A DNA stretch of 41,371 bases from Aneurinibacillus sp. (GCA_020725425.1 DYFA01000029.1:1-41371), one strand, 5' to 3'. Shown: positions 14,612 through 23,347, counted from the first letter of the stretch. The notes: generated by a model not told the origin, from the sequence alone. Numbers and translations are program-made.

Positions 14612-15346
14612 CTAAAGGCGGGCGAGCAAAAAAGCCAGGAGGAAGCCGGCGGTCGTGGCGAGCGAGGTGAGGCGCCCGCCCCGGCGGAAGGCTTCCGGGA
14701 GGAGCGTGTCGGCGAGCATCGCCAGGACCGCCCCGGCGGCAAAGGCCAGGAGGAACCCGAGGACGTCGCCGGGGACCCGCTCAGCCACCAAGTATCCGAC
14801 GAGGGTGGCCAAGGTCGACAGGGTGCCGATACCGGCCCAGAGCCGCAACGTCCCGCTCGTCCCCCGCTCCTTGGCCAGCTCCGGCGTGGCGACCACCGCT
14901 TCGGACAGGTTGGAGAGGAGGATGGCCGCCAGGACAAGCAGGCCCAGGCTGGATCCGAGCTTCACCCCGACCCCCAGGGCGAACTGCTCCGGCAGGCCGT
15001 CCATCACGGCTGCGGTGACGATGGAGAGGCCGGCCCCGGGCCGGCCGGATCGGGAGGTGAAGTGGGAGCCGGAGGAACGGGGATGACGCAGGAGGGTGAC
15101 GTGGGCCAGGTAGTACACGAGGGCGCCGCCGACGAGGCCGACCGCTCCCGCGTCCAACCCGCCGCAGCGGTACGACTCTTCCATCAGGCCGTAGCTCAGG
15201 GAGGCGATCAACACGCCGGCTCCGAAGGCCATGGTCAGCGCCACCATCCGCCGGCCTAAAGTGACGACGTTGGTCAATGCCCCGCCGATCAGCAGGGAAA
15301 AGCCGCTGATCCCCCCGTACAGCAGCGCTGCCGTCCAGCTTCCCAT
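14612..15346 (-). CDS. ZIP-family metal transporter
   Basis: This 244-residue membrane protein has about eight helices and belongs to the ZIP (zinc/iron) family. MAFGAGVLIASLSYGLMEE (helix 2) and LSIVTAAVMDGLPEQFALGV (helix 4) carry the metal-binding pattern, although the usual HN...H motif is changed to DGLPEQ, as in bacterial ZupT-distant members. LLSNLSEAVVAT (helix 5) has the E/S pattern, and FAAGAVLAMLADTLLPEAF closes it. The metal is not predictable from the sequence. Homologues in Firmicutes are commonly annotated as ZIP permeases. It stands 11 nt after the YIEGIA-partner gene, suggesting one operon. Confidence 0.82.
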   Translation of the reverse strand: MGSWTAALLYGGISGFSLLIGGALTNVVTLGRRMVALTMAFGAGVLIASLSYGLMEESYRCGGLDAGAVGLVGGALVYYLAHVTLLRHPRSSGSHFTSRSGRPGAGLSIVTAAVMDGLPEQFALGVGVKLGSSLGLLVLAAILLSNLSEAVVATPELAKERGTSGTLRLWAGIGTLSTLATLVGYLVAERVPGDVLGFLLAFAAGAVLAMLADTLLPEAFRRGGRLTSLATTAGFLLAFLLARL

Positions 15347-15357
15347 CCCCCGGCACC

Positions 15358-15570
15358 TCAGTGCTTGACCAGCAGGAGAACCTCGGAGTCAAGCTCGTGA
15401 ACCATCGCCCGCGTGGTCCGGGAGAGGATCAGCGCCCAGCGGTTCATCTCCTCCTCGCTTCCGGCGAGGAAGATGGGGATGTCGCCGATGACCTTCCGCT
15501 CGTTCACCGTCACCACGGCCAGGAGTTGCCCCTCTATGTCCATCCCGCCCGCCGCCCTGCCGCGCCTCAT
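15358..15570 (-). CDS. small YIEGIA-associated protein (capping complex subunit)
   Basis: This 70-residue soluble protein (IEGQLLAVVTVNERKVIGDIPIFLAGSEEEMNRWALIL...) always sits next to YIEGIA-domain membrane proteins in Firmicutes and is named capping complex subunit for YIEGIA. ATG 15570 overlaps the YIEGIA stop (ATGA) and has GGGGTGAG upstream, so translation is coupled. An internal ATG (MDIEGQL) is an alternative start and would remove a basic N-terminus (RRGRAAGG). The function is not established; the pair is mainly known from spore-forming lineages. Confidence 0.78.
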   Translation of the reverse strand: MRRGRAAGGMDIEGQLLAVVTVNERKVIGDIPIFLAGSEEEMNRWALILSRTTRAMVHELDSEVLLLVKH

Positions 15571-16421
15571 CCCCACTCACCCCCCGCATCGCTCGCCCGG
15601 CGCCCGGCGGCCGCGGCGGTCGGCTTCCGCTTGACGCTCTCGATCACCGGAACCCGGGCGATGGCCTCCACCAGCGCCGCCTCGTCCCGCTTCACCGGCA
15701 GGATGACCAGCCCGACTTCGCCTGTCTCGTGGTTGAGGCGGGCCATCGGGGTGAACTCGGCCTCGTCCACGTCCCGGCGGATGCCGAGGATGGCGGAGAG
15801 GTCGTGGAGAATCGCCTGCCGCTGGCCGGGGCTGGCGAGGGTGGCCCGGGCGTTGAGGTCCACCGGCGTGATGATCGCCCCCAGACCGTAGTCGAGAATG
15901 GCCTGCCGCGCCTCGGGGCGGCCTACGTTCATGAGCTGCACCTCCCCCGCGTACAGGAAGGGGCCGGCGAAGTGGAGCGGCGCCTTCCTCACGGTCGCAT
16001 AGTCGCCCACCCGGCGTCCGGACATCAGCCGTTCCAGGAGGAGGACGAGTGCCCCCGCTCCGGCCAGCGCCAGGAGGAACCCCCACCGGAGGCGTCCGGG
16101 GAACAAAAGCAGCACCCCGCCGGTCCAGAGGGCGGTGAACATGGCGACGTAGTTCCGCGCCTCGAAGACCTTGGCGATCCCCTCGATGTAGGCCGCCCCC
16201 CGCGGCACCAGCTCCGTCTCCTCGAGCGCCAGGAGACTGTCCCTCTCCAGCGTGCGGATGTCCCGGAACTGGGTGGCGGCGAGGACCAGGAAAGTCACTG
16301 CCTCATAGTGGCGGGAGAGCAGAGCCGGGAAAGCCACGGCCCCGATGGCCGCGGCGATGAAGCCCAGGAAGAGGTGGGTCAGGTAACCCTGCGGATAGCT
16401 GGGGTACTGCCGGTAGTCCAC
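15567..16421 (-). CDS. YIEGIA-domain membrane protein
   Basis: This 284-residue membrane protein is identified by the eponymous segment AAYIEGIAKVFEARNYVAMF. It has about four hydrophobic helices (GFIAAAIGAVAFPALLS, YVAMFTALWTGGVLLLF, GFLLALAGAGALVLLL) and a soluble C-terminal half. The GTG at 16421 starts at DYRQYPSYPQGY, but the frame runs upstream through a further membrane helix (TLTAIVLATAVGTLARLYLLR). That segment has no ATG, GTG or TTG, and a good Shine-Dalgarno sits 8 nt before an ACG at 16493. The natural start may therefore be ACG, giving 308 residues. Likely role: envelope or spore-related; unproven. Confidence 0.85.
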   Translation of the reverse strand: MDYRQYPSYPQGYLTHLFLGFIAAAIGAVAFPALLSRHYEAVTFLVLAATQFRDIRTLERDSLLALEETELVPRGAAYIEGIAKVFEARNYVAMFTALWTGGVLLLFPGRLRWGFLLALAGAGALVLLLERLMSGRRVGDYATVRKAPLHFAGPFLYAGEVQLMNVGRPEARQAILDYGLGAIITPVDLNARATLASPGQRQAILHDLSAILGIRRDVDEAEFTPMARLNHETGEVGLVILPVKRDEAALVEAIARVPVIESVKRKPTAAAAGRRASDAGGEWG

Positions 16422-16555
16422 CCGGAGAAGGTACAGCCGGGCCAGCGTCCCGACTGCTGTGGCCAGGACGATTGCTGTAAGCGTGCGATTCGTAGGGCTC
16501 GCCCTCCGCTGCGATTATGCCCCTGGTAGAAGGGGTTTATGTTCGGCGGACGGCT

Positions 16556-17116
16556 TCAGGGCTCCACCAGCCGGACGTCGGTGTACCGCTTCGCCCGCAG
16601 TTCAGCCGCGAGGCGGGCGGCAGCCTCCCGGCGGGCGAAAGCGCCAACCTGCACCCGGTACGGCCGGTCGGCGGTGACATAGGTGGGATAACCGTCGGCC
16701 AGCAGGCGGCTGGCGGCGGCCACCGCCTCCTGACGGGTGGCGAACGGCCCTACCTGGACCCGGTACAGGGGCGACGCAGCCGTTCGGTCTGCCGCTCCGC
16801 CCGTGCTGGGCGCAGGCGATTCAGGAGCCGGCGCCGTCTTCTCCCCGAGCTGGGTGAGCAGCCGGGACTCACCGGCAGGCGTTTGGGCAGGCGAACCGGA
16901 CGGTGCGGTGGCAGGCGACTCGCTCCCGGCCGGAGGCGAAGCGGCAGGCTCAGCGGGGGTGGTGTCCCGAGGCGCCGCAGGCTTGTGGCGGGCCGCAGTC
17001 ATCGCGGTGATGGCGTAGTTGCCCATGGCGTAACCGAGCAGGAGGGCCAGTCCGCAGACCGCTACAATTCCTGCAGTCGTCGCAATCGACCGAGTGAACC
17101 GGTGTTTCCCGCGCAC
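16556..17116 (-). CDS. SPOR-domain membrane protein
   Basis: This 186-residue protein has a basic N-terminus, one membrane helix (TTAGIVAVCGLALLLGYAMG, about 13-32), a Pro/Ala/Ser-rich linker of about 80 residues, and a C-terminal SPOR domain (YRVQVGPFATRQEAVAAASRL ... YRVQVGAFARREAAARLAAEL). SPOR domains bind glycan strands lacking stem peptides at division septa or during spore engulfment. The domain therefore lies outside the membrane. It starts at GTG 17116 after GGGGAGGAG. It follows a folC-linked operon in the same direction. Related proteins are common in Clostridia near valS-folC. Confidence 0.88.
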   Translation of the reverse strand: MRGKHRFTRSIATTAGIVAVCGLALLLGYAMGNYAITAMTAARHKPAAPRDTTPAEPAASPPAGSESPATAPSGSPAQTPAGESRLLTQLGEKTAPAPESPAPSTGGAADRTAASPLYRVQVGPFATRQEAVAAASRLLADGYPTYVTADRPYRVQVGAFARREAAARLAAELRAKRYTDVRLVEP

Positions 17117-17194
17117 GAAACACTCCTCCCCAGGGTCGCTGGTTCGCCATCCTGTATGAGGGGAGTATTCCGAATGGGGCGGGGGAATTCCTCC

Positions 17195-17974
17195 CTAGCT
17201 TGACCGCTCCCAGGGTGGCCGCAGGAAGCGCTGGATCGCAAAGACCGGCACGGGGAGGCGACGGGCCAGGGAGGGGCAGAGTTCCGCCCGGGCCGCCGCC
17301 CAGGCCACGGGAATCCCCAGTTCGCCGGCGGCGCGGGCCACCTCCTGATAGCCTCGAATCACCTGGTCTTCGGTGGTTTGGTCGAGGAGTTGCGGATTGG
17401 CCACCACGCCGGTCAAGTCGAGGTCGGCGGCCGCGGCGAGGGCCGCTCCAGTGGCGGCGATCGCCGGCGCATCGCCGGTGAAGGGGCGGAAAGGGTTGAC
17501 CACGAGCAGGAAGGCCACCCGCCGGTTGGGGGCGCTCTGGAGCAGTCCCCGAAGGACCCGGGCTCCCGCCTCCTCGCCGGCCAGATCGATCACCACTCGT
17601 TCCCGGCCGAGGCGCAGCGCCCCCAGGATGGCCGGAGAAAGTGCCGGGACGTCGGCGTGGGCGAACCCCTCCGCCGCCCCCAGGAAGCGCACCCCGAAGC
17701 CCCGGAAGGCCTGCTCCAACTCGCGGGCGCGGAAGTACGGCTTCACGGTGTCCAGGTCGATCAAGGTCACCCCTTTGCGTGCGGGCGGAGGCGGCGGGAC
17801 GGCGCCGGGCGGCCAGGCGAGCGAGTCGAAAGGGCGCCGGCCCGCGAGATACGCGGCCAGGTTGAGCGCCAGCTCGGTCTTACCGCTCCCGTAGGCTCCG
17901 GTCAGCACGATCACTTCCGAACCGAGCACCGCCGGAGCCCCGCTGGCGGTAGGTCGGGCGCCGCCGTGAGTCAT
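17195..17974 (-). CDS. P-loop NTPase of unknown function, CobQ/MinD-like
   Basis: This 259-residue soluble protein has a Walker A motif GAYGSGKTELALNLA (residues 26-40). It has a likely switch/Walker B segment VTLIDLDTVKPYFRARELE and a second acidic strand ERVVIDLAGEEAGARVL. The strand FLLVVNPFRPFTGD and the specificity-like VVANPQLLDQTT look like SIMIBI-class GTPases/ATPases such as MinD or CobQ. No membrane-targeting helix is seen. Its ATG overlaps the folC stop (ATGA), and conserved linkage with folC and valS is seen in Clostridia, but no function is known to me. Confidence 0.75.
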   Translation of the reverse strand: MTHGGARPTASGAPAVLGSEVIVLTGAYGSGKTELALNLAAYLAGRRPFDSLAWPPGAVPPPPPARKGVTLIDLDTVKPYFRARELEQAFRGFGVRFLGAAEGFAHADVPALSPAILGALRLGRERVVIDLAGEEAGARVLRGLLQSAPNRRVAFLLVVNPFRPFTGDAPAIAATGAALAAAADLDLTGVVANPQLLDQTTEDQVIRGYQEVARAAGELGIPVAWAAARAELCPSLARRLPVPVFAIQRFLRPPWERSS

Positions 17975-19419
17975 GGCGTGTCGCTCCCTTCCCCGGTAGA
18001 GGCCCGAGCTTTAGGTCGCCAGGCTCGGCGGAGGGCGCCCACCAGGTAGAGCGTGCCGCAGCCGAGCACCGGCGCGCCGGCTTTCACTGAAGGGCGGGCC
18101 AGGGCCAGACAGGCCGCCGCGGTCGGATCCCCTTCGACCGTGGCGTCCACGCCGTGGGAGGCGAACAGCCCCGCCACCTCCACCGGCTCAGCAGCACGGT
18201 CGCTCGCCGGCCGGGTGACAATGACCTCGCCGGCCAACCCGGCTAGAGCGGCCACCATCTCGGCCACCGGCCTGTCCCGCAGGAAACCGCAGACCACAAG
18301 CGGCCGACGACCGGGGGACAGCTCCTTCCAGGCCTCCACCAGGCGCCTCATCCCATCCGGGTTGTGTGCCCCGTCCACCACCACCAGCGGCCGCCGGCGC
18401 AGGACCTCAAGACGTCCCGGCCACCGGGCCGACGCCAGCCCCCGGCGGATAGCCTCCTCGGTTGTGGCGAACCCCTCTCGGCGCAGCGCCAGCGCCGCCG
18501 CCAGGGCGACGGCGGCGTTGGTCGCCTGGTGACGCCCGAGGAGCGCCGTCCGCAGCCCCTCGAGCGGCGGACCTGCCGCCGGGAAGTACGTAAAGGTCGT
18601 GTGGCGCCAGGTGACCCCCTCCACCGCGTAGCGGGCCACGGCGACTGAAGCCGCGGCAGCTCCCTCGCTCCTCGGCTCGGCGCCTTCCCGCCCTTCGCTC
18701 ACCGCAAAAACGGGCGATCCCTGGCCGGCTGCCTGTCGGGCGATCACCGCCCAGGCCTCGCCGGCCTGCGGCGCCACCACTACCGGCCGCCCCGGGCGGA
18801 TGATCGCCGCCTTCTCGGCGGCGATGGCAGCCAGGGTGGAGCCGAGCCGGTCGGTATGGTCCAGGTCGATGTGGGTGAGGACGGCGAGGAGGGCCGGGAC
18901 GGCGGTGGTGGCGTCCAGCCGCCCGCCCAGGCCCACCTCCAGGACTGCGACGTCCACCTGTTCCTCGGCGAACCACTGGGCGGCGGTGGCAGTCAGAACC
19001 TCGAACTCGGTCGGCGCACCGGCAGGCCCCCGCGCCACCTCGTCCGCCACCGCCATGACTCTCCCCAGGACGGAGGCGAGGCGCCGGCCCGCGACCAGGC
19101 GGCGGCAGATCCGGGCAGGCCTCCCCGCTCGCTTGGAGGAACGTTCCTCCAGAATCGCCAGGCGTTCCCGGTAACTCTCCAAGTGGGGAGAGGTGTAAAG
19201 ACCGGTGCGGCAGCCGGCCGCCGCCAGAATGCTGGCCAGCATGGCGGCAGTCGACCCCTTGCCGTTGGTCCCGGCCACCTGCACCGCCGGGAAAGCCCGC
19301 TCCGGGTGGCCTAACCCGGCCAGCAGGGCTTCGATGCGGTCCAGGCCCAAGTGCCATCCGAACCGGGCTAACCGCCCCAGATACTCCTCGATCAGGCCAG
19401 CCGGAACCTTCCCCATCAC
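17971..19419 (-). CDS. folC: bifunctional folylpolyglutamate synthase / dihydrofolate synthase
   Basis: This Mur-ligase-family enzyme adds glutamate to folates. The ATP loop is VAGTNGKGSTAAML, followed by TSPHLESYRERL, EVGLGGRLDATTAV, the HTDRLG region and VVDGAHNPDGM. Its length of 482 is above the usual 420-440 because of a basic insert (SSKRAGRPARICRRLVAGRR) after RLAI. Start: GTG 19419 or ATG 19416, both overlapping the valS stop, so it is translationally coupled to valS. In this organism polyglutamylated tetrahydrofolate feeds the Fhs/FolD C1 enzymes encoded at 34.5-37.5 kb. Confidence 0.94.
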   Translation of the reverse strand: MMGKVPAGLIEEYLGRLARFGWHLGLDRIEALLAGLGHPERAFPAVQVAGTNGKGSTAAMLASILAAAGCRTGLYTSPHLESYRERLAILEERSSKRAGRPARICRRLVAGRRLASVLGRVMAVADEVARGPAGAPTEFEVLTATAAQWFAEEQVDVAVLEVGLGGRLDATTAVPALLAVLTHIDLDHTDRLGSTLAAIAAEKAAIIRPGRPVVVAPQAGEAWAVIARQAAGQGSPVFAVSEGREGAEPRSEGAAAASVAVARYAVEGVTWRHTTFTYFPAAGPPLEGLRTALLGRHQATNAAVALAAALALRREGFATTEEAIRRGLASARWPGRLEVLRRRPLVVVDGAHNPDGMRRLVEAWKELSPGRRPLVVCGFLRDRPVAEMVAALAGLAGEVIVTRPASDRAAEPVEVAGLFASHGVDATVEGDPTAAACLALARPSVKAGAPVLGCGTLYLVGALRRAWRPKARASTGEGSDTP

Positions 19420-22094
19420 GCCCCGCCTTGTCCGGACAGCCGCTCCAGATCGCTCAAGCGGGCCCGCACCAGGGTCAGCCGCTCCTCCGCCGCGGCCAGC
19501 TTGGTCCGCTCCTTCTGGACCACCTCGGCCGGGGCCCGCTCCACGAAGCCGGCGTCGGCCAGCTTCGCCTGAAGTCGCTCCGCCTCCGCGGCTGCCGCCG
19601 CCGTTTCCTTCTCCAGCCGCTCCCGCTCCCTGGCCACGTCGATCAGCCCGGCCAGAGGGAGGAAGACCTCGACTCCGGCGGCCACCGCGGTCACTGCCTG
19701 CTCGGGCGTGGGCGCTCCGGCCGGCAGCAGGGCCAGATCGCTCAGGCGGGCCAGCGGCAAAAGGAGCGGCCGGGTGTCTTCGAGGAGCTCCAGCGCCCCC
19801 TTCCCGCCCCGAACCAGCGCCGGTACGGCCTTCCCCGGCTCCACCCGGTACTCCGCCCGCAGGTTCCGAACGACCCGCACCACCTCAGTGACCAGGTGCA
19901 TCTCCCGTTCGGCAGCCGCGTCGTGGAGCGCCCGGGGAACCTTGGGCCACGGCGCGACAATCAGCGCCTCGCCGCAGTGGGGCAGGCTTTGCCAGATCTC
20001 CTCCGTGATGAAGGGCATAAACGGGTGGAGCAGCCGGAGCGTCCCCTCCAACACGTACCAGAGGACCGTCTGGGCGACCCTCCGCTCCTCCTCTCCCTGT
20101 TTCCCGTAAAGCCTCGGCTTGGCCAGCTCCAGGTACCAATCGCAGAACTCGTTCCAGAGAAAATCGTAGACGGCCTTGCCCGCCTCGCCCAGGTCATACC
20201 GGTCGAGCTTCTGCGTCACCCGCTGGGCCACCCCTGTGTAGCGGGAGAGGATCCACCGGTCCGGCAGCGTCAGGGCGAGCGACTGCAGGTCCGTGGCCGT
20301 CGGCTCCTTCGCCGGGGCGGTGAAGCCCTCCAAGTTCAGCAGGGCGAACCGGGCGGCATTCCAGAGCTTGTTGGCGAAGTTGCGGGCCGCCTCGATGCGC
20401 TCCGTCCGGAAGCGCTGGTCGTACCCGGGCGCCACGCCGGTCACCAGGGTGAACCGCAGGGCGTCTGCCCCGTACTGGTCGATGGCCTCGAGGGGGTCCG
20501 CCACGTTGCCCCGCGACTTGGACATCTTCTGGCCCTCGGCGTCCCTGATCAGCCCGTGGATGAAGACGTCCCGGAAGGGCACGTCGCCCATAAACTCGAG
20601 CCCCATCACCATCATCCGGGCCACCCAGAAGTAGATGATGTCGAACCCGGTGCACAGAACCGAGGTCGGATAGAAGTAGGCCAGCTCCGGCGTCTTCTCC
20701 GGCCAGCCCAGCGTCGAGAAGGGCCACAAGGCCGAGGAGAACCAGGTGTCCAGGACGTCGGGGTCCTGCTCCAGCGTCCCGCCGCACTTTGGGCACCGCT
20801 CCGGGTCGGTCGTTTGGCAGACGACCTCGCCGCAGTCCTGGCAGTACCAGACCGGAATCCGGTGACCCCACCAGAGCTGACGGGAGATGCACCAGTCCTT
20901 GATGTTCTCCATCCAGTGCAGGTACAGCTTGGCGAAGCGTTTGGGGACGAACCTGGTCCGCCCCTCCCTCACCGCGGCGATGGCCGGCTCGGCGAGTGGC
21001 TTCATCCTCACGAACCACTGCTTGGAGAGGAGCGGTTCGACCGTCGTGTCGCAGCGGTAGCACTGGCCGACGGCATGCCTGTGGCGCTCCTCACCGACCA
21101 AAAACCCCTCGGCCTTCAGCGCCTCGACCACGGCCTTCCGGGCGGCGTACCGGTCCATTCCGGCGAAGCGTCCGGCCTCCGCCGTCATCTTCCCGTCCGT
21201 CCCGATCACCAGGATGGAGGGCAGGCCGTGGCGCTGGCCGATCTCGAAGTCGTTGGGGTCGTGGGCCGGGGTCACCTTCACCGCCCCCGTTCCAAACTGT
21301 GGGTCCACGTACTCGTCCGCCACGATGGGGATCTCCCGGTTCATCAGCGGCAGGATGACCGTTCGCCCCACGAACTTGGTGTAGCGCTTATCGTCCGGGT
21401 GGACCGCCACCGCCGTGTCGCCCAGCATCGTCTCGGGCCGGGTCGTGGCCACCTCGATGTACTCGTCCCCCTCCTTGAAGGGATAGCGGATGCGCCACAG
21501 CCGTCCCTCCCGCTCCTTGTGTTCCACCTCGATGTCGGAGAGGGTCGTGTGGCACTTCGGGCAGTAGTTGATGATCCGGTCGCCCTGGTAGATCAAGCCC
21601 TTGTGGTAGAGGCGGACGAAGACCTCCCGGACCGCCCGGGAACACCCCTCGTCCAGCGTGAACCGGGCCCGGTCCCAGTCGCAGGAGGAGCCCAGGCGCT
21701 TGAGCTGGTTGAGAATGCGCCCGCCGTACTCCTCCTTCCAGGCCCAGACCCGCTCCAGGAACTTTTCCCGCCCCAGGTCGTGCCGGGTCTTCCCCTCCTT
21801 GGCCAACTGCTCTTCGACCTTGACCTGGGTGGCGATCCCGGCATGGTCGGTCCCCGGGAGCCAGAGCGTCTCGTAACCGGCCATCCGGTGGTAGCGGATG
21901 AGGATGTCCTGGTTGGCGTTGTCCCAAGCGTGGCCGAGGTGGAGAGATCCCGTCACGTTGGGCGGCGGGATCACGATGCAGTACGGCTTCTTCTTGGGGT
22001 TAGGCTCGGCGTGGAAATAGCGGCGGGCCAGCCAAAAGTCGTACCACTTCTTCTCCACCTGTTGCGGGTCGTAAGTCTTCGGCAGCTCGTGCAT
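19416..22094 (-). CDS. valS: valyl-tRNA synthetase
   Basis: This 892-residue class Ia synthetase charges tRNA-Val. The HIGH-type motif is PPPNVTGSLHLGHAW, the KMSKS motif is in QKMSKSRGNVADP, and the editing (CP1) domain contains TTRPETMLGDTAVAVHPDD. A zinc-like CPKCGGTL pair lies in the middle, and a C-terminal coiled-coil arm (RERERLEKETAAAAAEAERLQ) binds tRNA. ATG 22094 follows GAGGAGGG. Its expression is controlled by a T-box leader with a valine specifier. It is the first gene of a valS-folC-P-loop operon. All domains are full length. Confidence 0.97.
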   Translation of the reverse strand: MHELPKTYDPQQVEKKWYDFWLARRYFHAEPNPKKKPYCIVIPPPNVTGSLHLGHAWDNANQDILIRYHRMAGYETLWLPGTDHAGIATQVKVEEQLAKEGKTRHDLGREKFLERVWAWKEEYGGRILNQLKRLGSSCDWDRARFTLDEGCSRAVREVFVRLYHKGLIYQGDRIINYCPKCHTTLSDIEVEHKEREGRLWRIRYPFKEGDEYIEVATTRPETMLGDTAVAVHPDDKRYTKFVGRTVILPLMNREIPIVADEYVDPQFGTGAVKVTPAHDPNDFEIGQRHGLPSILVIGTDGKMTAEAGRFAGMDRYAARKAVVEALKAEGFLVGEERHRHAVGQCYRCDTTVEPLLSKQWFVRMKPLAEPAIAAVREGRTRFVPKRFAKLYLHWMENIKDWCISRQLWWGHRIPVWYCQDCGEVVCQTTDPERCPKCGGTLEQDPDVLDTWFSSALWPFSTLGWPEKTPELAYFYPTSVLCTGFDIIYFWVARMMVMGLEFMGDVPFRDVFIHGLIRDAEGQKMSKSRGNVADPLEAIDQYGADALRFTLVTGVAPGYDQRFRTERIEAARNFANKLWNAARFALLNLEGFTAPAKEPTATDLQSLALTLPDRWILSRYTGVAQRVTQKLDRYDLGEAGKAVYDFLWNEFCDWYLELAKPRLYGKQGEEERRVAQTVLWYVLEGTLRLLHPFMPFITEEIWQSLPHCGEALIVAPWPKVPRALHDAAAEREMHLVTEVVRVVRNLRAEYRVEPGKAVPALVRGGKGALELLEDTRPLLLPLARLSDLALLPAGAPTPEQAVTAVAAGVEVFLPLAGLIDVARERERLEKETAAAAAEAERLQAKLADAGFVERAPAEVVQKERTKLAAAEERLTLVRARLSDLERLSGQGGA

Positions 22095-22117
22095 GGCGGT
22101 GCCCTCCTCTGCGGCAA

Positions 22118-22394
22118 TGAGAAAAGGCGCCCTCGTCCTTCAGGACGGACGGCGCCTCCGCGGTACCACCTGACTTCCCGCGCCGCTCGGCGTGGGCTCT
22201 CGTCTCTGCGGTAACGGGCAGTCCCGGCCAGGCTACTCAGGTCTCCACCCTTCACCTGGCTGGCTCCCGGGCGACCTTCGGGCCTTCCGCCGGGAAGGCT
22301 TGCAGCCTGCGGCCTTCCTCTCTGAGCGGCGGTTCGGGGACCCTACTCCTCCCGCTCATCGCCGGCAGGGTGTAATGACACCCCTGCGTCTATT
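22118..22394 (-). ncRNA. T-box leader (valine) upstream of valS
   Basis: The minus strand shows AGTA near the 5' end, the distal AGAGAG with hairpin (GGAAGGCCGCAGGCTGCAAG...), and the specifier loop GAA-G-GTC with GTC (22275-22273) encoding valine. It continues with CTGCCCGTTACCGC and the T-box AGGTGGTACCGCGG (22171-22158). A terminator (GGCGCC...GGCGCC then TTTT, 22156-22120) follows. Uncharged tRNA-Val should stabilise the antiterminator and switch valS on. It begins about 7 nt after the consensus promoter at 22401-22430. Confidence 0.95.
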
Positions 22395-23222
22395 GTTACC
22401 ATCATAGCCCCGAGGAGTCCGGCCTGTCAACTCCAGCACCGCCACCCACGCTCCCATCGACCCGAGGACAATCAATCCCCTGGGCATGGACTGGGCAAGT
22501 CTTGACGCGATGGCCGGGTTGAGCAAGACGTCTGAGGCGACGCCCGGCAGGTAAGCCAGAGGGAAGTAGGTCAGCGGGTTGCCGGTGATGGAGGTTACGG
22601 ACTGCATCATCACCCCGACCAGGAAGAGTTCCCAAAGCTTACCCGCCGGGTCGGCCTCCCACGGCAATTGAAAGCCGATATGGTGCAGCGAGTAGAGGGC
22701 CGCTCCCAGGACGATTGCCGGCAGGCGGCCGAAGGCCTTGGCGAAGGCCGTCTGCAGAAAACCGTAGTACAGGACCGCCTCGAAGACGCCTGGCGCCAGC
22801 AGCGCCACGAGGGCCCTGGCCGTGCTGACGTCCAGGGCCGGCCTCCGCTCACTGAAGATCAAGCCGAGGGAGATGAAGAGGCCGGTCGCGGCGCCGACGG
22901 CCAGACTCGGCCAGAGGTTATCTCCGGACAGGCCCAAGTCCCGCCAGGAACCCCGCTTCTTCAGGAGCACGTACCAGGTCGGAAGCACCAGCCCACAGCC
23001 CAATACCATCAGGACGTCCCGCAGGAGGATACCAACGGGCAGAAGCCGCGCCTCCCGCCCGAACGGAAGCATCGCCGCGCTCAGGAGGATCGCCAGAAGG
23101 CCGAACCCCAACGCGACCCAGGTCTCCTCGGCGGGTTTCCATCTCACCGCCAGAAACCGCTTCCCGTGTATCCCGAAGGCCACTCCCAGCGCCACCAAGG
23201 CCCACCAGACCAAACCTTCCAC
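22356..23222 (-). CDS. CPBP-like intramembrane protein with altered active-site motif
   Basis: This 288-residue membrane protein has about eight helices and CPBP/Abi-like architecture. The region GVFEAVLYYGFLQTAFAKAFG followed by ALYSLHHIGFQLPW aligns with CPBP motifs 1 (EExxxR) and 2 (FxxxH). Motif 1 here has only one Glu and no Arg, so proteolytic activity is doubtful. GTG 23222 is very close to AGGAGG (TTG 23213 is an alternative). The valS promoter and the first part of the T-box leader lie inside its 3' end. Its last 20 residues are basic (RTPRGYDGNNRRRG) and may be non-conserved. Confidence 0.75.
   Translation of the reverse strand: MEGLVWWALVALGVAFGIHGKRFLAVRWKPAEETWVALGFGLLAILLSAAMLPFGREARLLPVGILLRDVLMVLGCGLVLPTWYVLLKKRGSWRDLGLSGDNLWPSLAVGAATGLFISLGLIFSERRPALDVSTARALVALLAPGVFEAVLYYGFLQTAFAKAFGRLPAIVLGAALYSLHHIGFQLPWEADPAGKLWELFLVGVMMQSVTSITGNPLTYFPLAYLPGVASDVLLNPAIASRLAQSMPRGLIVLGSMGAWVAVLELTGRTPRGYDGNNRRRGVITPCRR
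22401..22430 (-). promoter_or_regulatory. consensus promoter for valS
   Basis: The minus strand reads TTGACA (22430-22425), 18-nt spacer, TATGAT (22406-22401). It lies within the 3' end of the CPBP-like gene and starts the T-box transcript. Confidence 0.88.
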
Positions 23223-23274
23223 CTCCTCCTAGCCGTTCTGTCCAAACCTGAACCAAGATGAGAACCTTATACTG

Positions 23275-23303
23275 TTACTGGTCTGTTTCACTATCGATAT
23301 GTT
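23275..23303 (+). promoter_or_regulatory. putative promoter for the 100-residue protein gene
   Basis: TTACTG (23275-23280), 17-nt spacer, TATGTT (23298-23303), 45 nt before the start codon. It is in the divergent gap with the CPBP-like gene. Confidence 0.5.
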
Positions 23304-23347
23304 GAACTGACCGCGTTGGATGTCCAGATAAGGAGGGGAGACCATCC

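Noticed and set aside
19428-22214. 928-codon open frame opposite valS
   Set aside because: Long antisense frames are typical of GC-rich coding DNA; composition is Gly/Arg/Pro-rich with no domain, while valS on the other strand is complete.
22118-22394. T-box leader at first seemed to have an ultrashort stem I
   Set aside because: Re-reading the leader places AGAGAG in the distal loop and the valine codon GTC after GAA at 22279-22273, so stem I is of ordinary length.
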